Positions 20,947 through 26,092 of a stretch of 26,092 bases of DNA are shown here, piece by piece. The stretch is taken from NCBI GenBank assembly GCA_947496905.1, contig CANMEW010000004.1, positions 1 through 26,092 on the forward strand. The letters are read 5' to 3'. The stretch comes from Rickettsiales bacterium. GTDB lineage: Bacteria; Pseudomonadota; Alphaproteobacteria; Rickettsiales; UBA1997. The translations under genes and the position numbers were made by a program. The notes under the pieces were generated by a model. That model was given only the letters and a program-made list of their open reading frames with translations. It searched no databases and was not told where the DNA came from. Every line of letters starts with the position of its first letter. The first letter of the stretch is position 1.

Positions 20947-23328
20947 TTAACGCTGGTACAGATATTTTTGAAAGTTACGAAAAATTAAACGGATGTCCAT
21001 GTGATTTCCTAGATTAGAAGTCGCGTCATTTATGGCTCCGTATTTAAGACGAAGTAATGGCGCAAGCTTTTCCTCTCCCAATTCTTCAACTCCAGTTTTG
21101 GTGTAATGCTCTAACACAAAACTAAGAAATTCTTGCCGCTTGTCGTTGAAGTGCTTGGCAATTTCTGTCTTTGCATTGGTAGCTCGATCCTTGCGGCTCA
21201 AGGTTGGTAATGCGTAAGCGACATGCACTAACACGTCAAACAAATCGCTCTTTTCAGCATTAATGACTTTTTGCATCTCCGCCAATTGATCATGCCCAAA
21301 TCCTTTTTCCGCTAACCCACTCAACAACTTAGCGCGAGTATCTGGCTGACTCCACAACATGCGCAACTCTTCTTCATTTTGAAAAAATTCAGGCAGTTTC
21401 CCAAAAAGCGTTTCCATGAATTGCTGCGAAGACATTGGCGTGCCGTCTTCTTGCCAAAAACTAGTAACAATCATGCTTTGAATCGTGCGCTCTTTGCTGT
21501 CTGCCAGCTTTACTTTCACTCTCTTCTTACAAACACAAGGACGCTGACCACATTTTGAACAAGGTTCTTTCTCGCATTGGCAGGGACTCTTGCCGCACAT
21601 GACACAAAGATTTTTTTCGCAAACACAGGGTTGAGTGCTACATTTCGAGCAAGTTTCTGGCTCAATCGGATCACCATCCCAGTCCTTGTCACTGAAGCGA
21701 CGGTGAGCTTTCACGAAGTCGTAAATTGTAAAATAATCCTTACCGTCAAAAAGCCGCGTGCCACGTCCAATAATTTGCTTGAACTCAATCATGTTGGTTA
21801 CCGGACGAAGCAAAACGATGTTGCGAATGTTGCGCGCATCAACGCCGGTAGAGAGCTTTTGCGAGGTAGTTAAGATTGTGGGGATAGCTCTTTCATTGTC
21901 TTGAAAATCGCTAAGATATTGATCGCCAAGCTTGCCGTCATTGGCGGTAACGCGCTGACAATATCCCGGATCTTTGCTGGTTTTAATTTGATTAATCAGG
22001 TCGCGCACAAGCAGCGCGTGGTTTTGATTGGCACAAAATACCAAAGTTTTTTCATTCTGATTTATTTGCTCCATGAATAATTTCACGCGATAAGCCTCGC
22101 GCTCTTTGATCTCAATAGTTGCGTTAAAATCCTTTTCTTCGTAAAGCTTTCCTACCTCAATTTCACCTTCAACCACCGTGTCATCTGGTGTGTAGACATA
22201 CTCATCAAGCGTTGTGGAAATTTGTTTGACGCGAAAAGGCGTTAAAAATCCATCATTAATTCCCTCCTTGAGCGAGTAGGTGTAGACTGGCTCGCCGAAA
22301 TAAGCGTAGGTGTCCACATTGTCTTTACGCTTCGGGGTGGCGGTTAGTCCAAGCTGCACAGCTGGTGAAAAATAATCGAGAATCGCGCGCCAATTACCTT
22401 CATCATTTGCCCCGCCACGATGGCATTCATCAATCACGATAAAGTCGAAGAAATCTTCTGGGTAATCTCCGAAGTAAGGCGAGGGCTTTCCATCCTTCAA
22501 CGGACCACTCATGAAGGTTTGGAAGATCGTAAAGAAGACGCTCGCATTCGTTGGTACGCGGCCTTTTTTCTTAATCTCGTCGGGAGAAATTCTGATCAAA
22601 GCATCATCTTCAAATGCAGCAAAGGAAGTAAAATCGTTACGCGCTTGAGTTGCCAGAATGTTGCGATCTGCAAGAAATAAAACGCGCGGACGGCGCGATG
22701 GTTCATGGCTCAAATTCCAGCGAGCTTGAAACAATTTCCAAATAATCTGAAAGGCAATCGAGGTCTTGCCTGTGCCGGTTGCCAGTGTTAGCAAAATACG
22801 ATTTTTATTTGCAGCAATTGCTTCAAGCACACGATTCACCGCCAATTCTTGGTAAAACCGAATTGACCAGCTGCCGCTTTTATCGGGAAATTGCACCGCG
22901 GCAAAACGATCGCGCCAAACCTTCTCTTCGGCATCTTCTTCAGAAAAATTCTCCGCCCAAAGCTCGTCGGGAGTGGGATATTTTATCTGCTCACCCTCTT
23001 TGCCAGTCTTCATGTCAATGCCGTAAATGCCTTGTCCGTTGGTTGAATAAGCCAATCGAATAGCCAACTTGTTTGCATAATTCTTAGCCTGCGCCACGCC
23101 TTCCGTTAGTTCCTCATTCCAACTTTTAGCCTCAACCACCGCGAGTTTTACGCCTCGATATTCCAACACGTAATCAGCCGTAAGCGCCTTACCGCGCTTG
23201 CCTTGCCCTTCTATTCGCCCAGGCACAATCGAAAATTCCCGACGAATACGACTTTCCAAAACAACGCCCCAACCAGCAGCTGCAAGCGCTGGATCAATAT
23301 GCTCGGCTCTTGTTTCTGCTTCGTTCAT
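20947..23328 (-). CDS. hsdR: Type I restriction enzyme R subunit
   Basis: Motor and nuclease subunit of a type I restriction-modification complex; with HsdM and HsdS it translocates and cuts unmethylated DNA. The nuclease domain has ADYVLEY...VVEAKSW (D52, E67, K69). Helicase motifs are ATGTGKTS (183-190), DECH (300-303), GLTATP (327-332) and QIIGRGTRLF (518-527). Residues 560-600 form three 15-residue repeats of C-x2-C-x4-C-x-C (12 cysteines), likely a zinc-binding insert. The last ~150 residues fit the EcoEI-type R C-terminal domain. Length 793, normal for this subgroup. It follows the NucS-like gene with a 40-bp gap and is the last gene of the island. Confidence 0.94.
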   Translation of the reverse strand: MNEAETRAEHIDPALAAAGWGVVLESRIRREFSIVPGRIEGQGKRGKALTADYVLEYRGVKLAVVEAKSWNEELTEGVAQAKNYANKLAIRLAYSTNGQGIYGIDMKTGKEGEQIKYPTPDELWAENFSEEDAEEKVWRDRFAAVQFPDKSGSWSIRFYQELAVNRVLEAIAANKNRILLTLATGTGKTSIAFQIIWKLFQARWNLSHEPSRRPRVLFLADRNILATQARNDFTSFAAFEDDALIRISPDEIKKKGRVPTNASVFFTIFQTFMSGPLKDGKPSPYFGDYPEDFFDFIVIDECHRGGANDEGNWRAILDYFSPAVQLGLTATPKRKDNVDTYAYFGEPVYTYSLKEGINDGFLTPFRVKQISTTLDEYVYTPDDTVVEGEIEVGKLYEEKDFNATIEIKEREAYRVKLFMEQINQNEKTLVFCANQNHALLVRDLINQIKTSKDPGYCQRVTANDGKLGDQYLSDFQDNERAIPTILTTSQKLSTGVDARNIRNIVLLRPVTNMIEFKQIIGRGTRLFDGKDYFTIYDFVKAHRRFSDKDWDGDPIEPETCSKCSTQPCVCEKNLCVMCGKSPCQCEKEPCSKCGQRPCVCKKRVKVKLADSKERTIQSMIVTSFWQEDGTPMSSQQFMETLFGKLPEFFQNEEELRMLWSQPDTRAKLLSGLAEKGFGHDQLAEMQKVINAEKSDLFDVLVHVAYALPTLSRKDRATNAKTEIAKHFNDKRQEFLSFVLEHYTKTGVEELGEEKLAPLLRLKYGAINDATSNLGNHMDIRLIFRNFQKYLYQR

Positions 23329-23368
23329 GGTTTTTGCTTTTGTTGAAGATTTGTTTTTATTTACGCCA

Positions 23369-24292
23369 TCACGTCAGCATCAGTTTGAAACTCACTTGGT
23401 AACGATAAAAAGTAATGTTTGGCGTCATCGTCAAAGCGCGCCTGATCCTTTTGTCATCCTCGTGCGCAATGATTGCACCAAGTACTACTTGTCCATTTTC
23501 AGCTAGTTCATCCTGCACAAAACTCATGTAGCGAAGTGTTTGACCAACCACTGCATCGCTAGCTCGCCCTTTCTTCAATTCTACAACTAGTAAACGCTTT
23601 TTGTCTTTGCTGATGGCAAGAATGTCTAGTGGACCAGTATCGGTTTGATATTGTTGAGCCTTTTCTCCATCCTCTTCGTAAATGTCGTAATCCTTCCCCA
23701 ACTCAGTGTGTGACCAGTTTTTAATTAGAAATTCTTCCAAATGTTCCTCTAGAGCAAATGAAGATGGGTCTTCAACGGATAAATCTGTCGAAATAAGTTT
23801 TGGTGCCGATATGCCTCCCAAAAGTTTTTCAATCTCCCCAGCATGTTTGGTAATGTTGCTGGAAGTACCAATTGATCCAGTAGAATTTCTTAACGCCTCA
23901 CTCATCGCTGTCCGTTCGATGATTACATTTAACCACGTAACGGGCCGCCGGTGACACAAAATCTTACCCGATTCATAGTAATAATCGCCACTAACTTCAC
24001 CGACACGATACCTACCTGCGCCATCAGGACAAAGCACGATGTCAGTCTTTTTAAGACCTTTAGACACTACCCACACTGAGCCGCAAGCTAATCCTGCGCC
24101 AATCTTTGTTTTGCCTGGGTGCGAAGCAAGAAAGACCGGAATAAATTCTTTGTTAAAAGCCCGCCATTCTTCTGGCAGTTTATTTGTTAAGTCTTGGTTA
24201 ATTCCAAAATCTGTGCCAATAAAATTGCCAGCAAAACACTCTTCGGAATAAACACTTTTCTTGCCAAGCATGATGCGGTAGTAGTTTCTCAT
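23369..24292 (-). CDS. NucS/DUF91-type nuclease of the restriction island
   Basis: A 307-residue protein whose C-terminal half (about 180-295) resembles the NucS/DUF91 PD-(D/E)xK nuclease domain: EEHLEEFLIKNW, TGPLDILAISKDKKRLLVVELKKGRASD (positions 219 to 246) with predicted catalytic D223, E238 and K240, then GQTLRYMSFVQDEL. The N-terminal half (KKTDIVLCPDGAGRYRVGEV, GKILCHRRPVTWL) looks like a separate small beta-rich domain, possibly sensing modified bases, which I cannot name with confidence. The start at 24292 (MRNYYRIMLGKKSVY) leaves 19 bp after rhuM; a longer start at 24466 would overlap rhuM by 155 bp with low-quality sequence. Placed between rhuM and hsdR, it is probably an accessory restriction or repair nuclease. 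Confidence 0.75.
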   Translation of the reverse strand: MRNYYRIMLGKKSVYSEECFAGNFIGTDFGINQDLTNKLPEEWRAFNKEFIPVFLASHPGKTKIGAGLACGSVWVVSKGLKKTDIVLCPDGAGRYRVGEVSGDYYYESGKILCHRRPVTWLNVIIERTAMSEALRNSTGSIGTSSNITKHAGEIEKLLGGISAPKLISTDLSVEDPSSFALEEHLEEFLIKNWSHTELGKDYDIYEEDGEKAQQYQTDTGPLDILAISKDKKRLLVVELKKGRASDAVVGQTLRYMSFVQDELAENGQVVLGAIIAHEDDKRIRRALTMTPNITFYRYQVSFKLMLT

Positions 24293-24311
24293 AATCGTTT
24301 GGTTACTTAAT

Positions 24312-25385
24312 TTATTTTGTTTGTTTTGAGTCGGCCTCGGAGAGGCTAATTTTCTTGATGTGACGATCAAAGTCTGATTCGAACAACCGATCTTGCACGA
24401 TTCGGTATTTCTCAAATTCACTTTCTGCAAACGCTTTAGCGATTTCCGCCGTAACTTTTCCAGCATCGTTCAAAACCACTCGCTCTGTTACTTCGATAAA
24501 ACGGTTCAGGCGAATTTCCCAGTCCTGCATTGTCATTGGAATTTGTCGCAGTGCCATGTCTTCAGCCATGTCGAGATAGGCTGAAACCAAACGTTGTAGC
24601 TGCTCCATTTCACTCTCTGTTAGATAGTTTTTGGCGACAACAACATCAAATTTTTGAACCTTTCCGCTGGGTGCGTCCTGCCAAGAAGTCAGTCCCATAT
24701 TTGGCTTGTCAGCGTTGGCGCGGTCGCAAATAACTTCTGCTGCCGTTTGACCATGAATAGCCCAGTGCAACTTGTTTTGTACAGTAGCAAAAAATCTCTT
24801 GGTCGCCTGTGCCGTTACGTCGTAGTCAATTGAGGTAGAGTAAATATCGGTGATCTTTTGGTAAAACTTGCGTTCCGAGAGGCGTATTTCCCGAACACGC
24901 TGTAACTGCTCTTCAAAATATTTTTTTGTGAGGACTGATCCGTCATTCTTCAATCGCTCGTCATCCATCGCGTAACCCTTGATTGCAAAGGATTCAACAA
25001 TGTTGGTTGCCCATTTGCGAAACTGAACAGCGCGCTCAGAGCTAACTTTGTAACCCACGGCAATGATTGCAGCTAAGTTGTAATGCTGAGTGTCATAACT
25101 CTTGCCGTCGGCAGCAGTTATTCGAAAATTTCGAATAACTGAATCTTCTTCCAGTTCGCTGTCAGAAAAAATCTTTTTTAAGTGATAGCTGATGGTCTGG
25201 GTTTCAATACCATAAAGCAGCCCCATCATTTTTTGCGTGAGCCAAACATTTTCATCGGCATAAATTGTCTCAACCCCACCTTCACCACTAGCGGCAACAA
25301 AGGTCAGATATTCCGCCGCTGATGAGCGAACAAAATTGTTTAGGGCGATCTGAGGTTTCTTTTTTTTCACGGGTTTGTTTGGCAT
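24312..25385 (-). CDS. rhuM: RhuM family protein
   Basis: A 357-residue member of the RhuM family, named after a Salmonella pathogenicity-island gene but found most often inside type I restriction loci and other defence islands; molecular function unknown. Typical segments: ENVWLTQKMMGLLYGIETQT, ISYHLKKIFSDSELEEDSVI, RNFRITAADGKSYDTQHYNL, AAIIAVGYKVSSERAVQFRK, WATNIVESFAIKGYAMDDER, and the C-terminal helical part with MALRQIPMTMQDWEIRL. The N-terminal MPNKPVKKKKP is basic. It follows hsdS by 22 bp and precedes the NucS-like gene by 19 bp, so all are likely one operon. Length normal, no anomalies. Confidence 0.9.
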   Translation of the reverse strand: MPNKPVKKKKPQIALNNFVRSSAAEYLTFVAASGEGGVETIYADENVWLTQKMMGLLYGIETQTISYHLKKIFSDSELEEDSVIRNFRITAADGKSYDTQHYNLAAIIAVGYKVSSERAVQFRKWATNIVESFAIKGYAMDDERLKNDGSVLTKKYFEEQLQRVREIRLSERKFYQKITDIYSTSIDYDVTAQATKRFFATVQNKLHWAIHGQTAAEVICDRANADKPNMGLTSWQDAPSGKVQKFDVVVAKNYLTESEMEQLQRLVSAYLDMAEDMALRQIPMTMQDWEIRLNRFIEVTERVVLNDAGKVTAEIAKAFAESEFEKYRIVQDRLFESDFDRHIKKISLSEADSKQTK

Positions 25386-25407
25386 TTTTTTCTTTGGATA
25401 ATTGGGT

Positions 25408-26092
25408 TTAAAGTTGACCGGTGAAGGCTTGGTGGAGGAGGGACTTCTTCAATGCCGCAAGCAGGGCGAGCTTCTTCTCAAAGATATGGGCGATGTGTTG
25501 GGTTTCTTCCTGAAGAGTTTTTATTTCACTGACGATTCGACGTTGTTTTTCAATTGAAGGATAACTTATCGGAAACTCCCTAACGTCTTTAACATTTAAG
25601 TTTGGAACACCAGAGCTGCTAATACTCTTTTTTGCTAAAAGTTTTATCGAAGGAGAATTTAGGTAGAGCTTCAAAAAGTAGTTATCCAGTTTTATCGCGA
25701 TGGGCCTGATAAGAGTTAAACTCACATAAACACTAAACTCGAAGTCGTGTTCAACCACGGCTGCTTCGCCAAATTTAGCACCAACTCTTGAATAGAGAAT
25801 GTCTCCTGCTTGAGGTTTATTTTTCTTAGTCAATTTCTCGTGAAAGCCTCTGGAAATAAACCGGTATTTTTTCAGCAAAACTTCGCCATCTTTAACATTT
25901 TGGGCAGATAAAAAGGGAATTCCAACAGTCTCATCAACGTATTTTGGGGTCGATGCCACGCCACAGGTGATAATGCTGCACAATTCAACCATTCTTTTTT
26001 GTTCCCACCCCGGGCCGCGCTGGGTGAAGACGGATTGGAGGTGGCTTTCGAAGAGGGCGCGGGCGTTTTGGAGGTTCTTTTCGGCGTTGGCT
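25408..26092 (-). CDS. hsdS: Type I restriction enzyme specificity subunit, partial (5' end beyond the window)
   Basis: HsdS recognises the bipartite target sequence for both methylation and restriction. The frame is open to the window edge: the edge-encoded residues ANAEKNLQNARALFESHLQS, followed by VFTQRGPGWEQKR, are the central conserved coiled-coil repeat between the two target-recognition domains. The second recognition domain follows (TPKYVDETVGIPFLSAQNVK, KPQAGDILYSRVGAKFGEAA, SSSGVPNLNVKDVREFPISY). The gene ends with the C-terminal conserved helix (EKKLALLAALKKSLLHQAFT). An internal ATG at 25992 should not be taken as the start. The first recognition domain and hsdM must lie to the right. 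The edge (about 25998-26092) is more GC-rich than the rest of the gene. Confidence 0.92.
   Translation of the reverse strand, partial: ANAEKNLQNARALFESHLQSVFTQRGPGWEQKRMVELCSIITCGVASTPKYVDETVGIPFLSAQNVKDGEVLLKKYRFISRGFHEKLTKKNKPQAGDILYSRVGAKFGEAAVVEHDFEFSVYVSLTLIRPIAIKLDNYFLKLYLNSPSIKLLAKKSISSSGVPNLNVKDVREFPISYPSIEKQRRIVSEIKTLQEETQHIAHIFEKKLALLAALKKSLLHQAFTGQL

Noticed and set aside
24293..24466. Longer N-terminus for the NucS-like nuclease
   Set aside because: It overlaps the well-supported rhuM gene by 155 bp and encodes low-quality Lys/Ser/Asn-rich sequence.

Overview
The window looks like a piece of an AT-rich alphaproteobacterial chromosome, most likely from the Rickettsiales or a nearby host-associated or metagenomic lineage. 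This is inferred from gene content, not from a phylogeny. Supporting signs are a split pyruvate dehydrogenase E1 (pdhA, pdhB) next to an ftsB-type gene, a divergent comF / NDUFAF5-type methyltransferase pair, a short single-PDZ RseP, a nuoL outside any nuo operon, Shine-Dalgarno-poor starts, and many palindromic repeats. Some of the repeats sit in frame inside genes, as Rickettsia palindromic elements do.

Layout. 1-281: a 67-bp perfect inverted repeat. 282-2297 (-): transketolase. 2298-2860: gene-free, with three different palindromic elements. 2861-5092 (-): ftsK. 5306-6481 (+): an unusual DUF1016-like/SNase fusion carrying a tandem tetrapeptide repeat and an in-frame palindromic element. 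6569-8815: comF (-), a methyltransferase (+) with a 149-bp in-frame palindrome, and a gamma-class carbonic anhydrase (+). 8793-12354 (-): polyprenol/diacylglycerol kinase-like protein, ftsB, pdhB, pdhA and a small membrane protein. 12355-12989: a gene remnant invaded by palindromic elements. 12990-15607 (-): a flavin reductase with a large insertion, translationally coupled to nuoL.

15660-17440 (-): four tandem paralogous lipoprotein genes, the best candidate here for an undescribed system. Each mature protein would carry a lipobox cysteine plus exactly two more cysteines in a shared motif. 17538-18677 (-): dnaJ. 18755-19765 (-): a TauD/clavaminate-synthase-like oxygenase split by a single in-frame TGA and overlapping the end of rseP (19762-20874). 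20947 to the right edge (-): a type I restriction-modification island, hsdS (cut by the edge), rhuM, a NucS/DUF91-type nuclease and hsdR. hsdM would lie beyond the right edge.

Cooperation. pdhA/pdhB make the E1 of pyruvate dehydrogenase, and transketolase serves the pentose phosphate pathway. ftsK and ftsB act in division. rseP and dnaJ belong to envelope and protein quality control, and the lipoprotein cluster lies directly downstream of dnaJ on the same strand. The restriction island is a defence module placed directly upstream of rseP. No rRNA, tRNA, CRISPR array or transposase gene was recognised.
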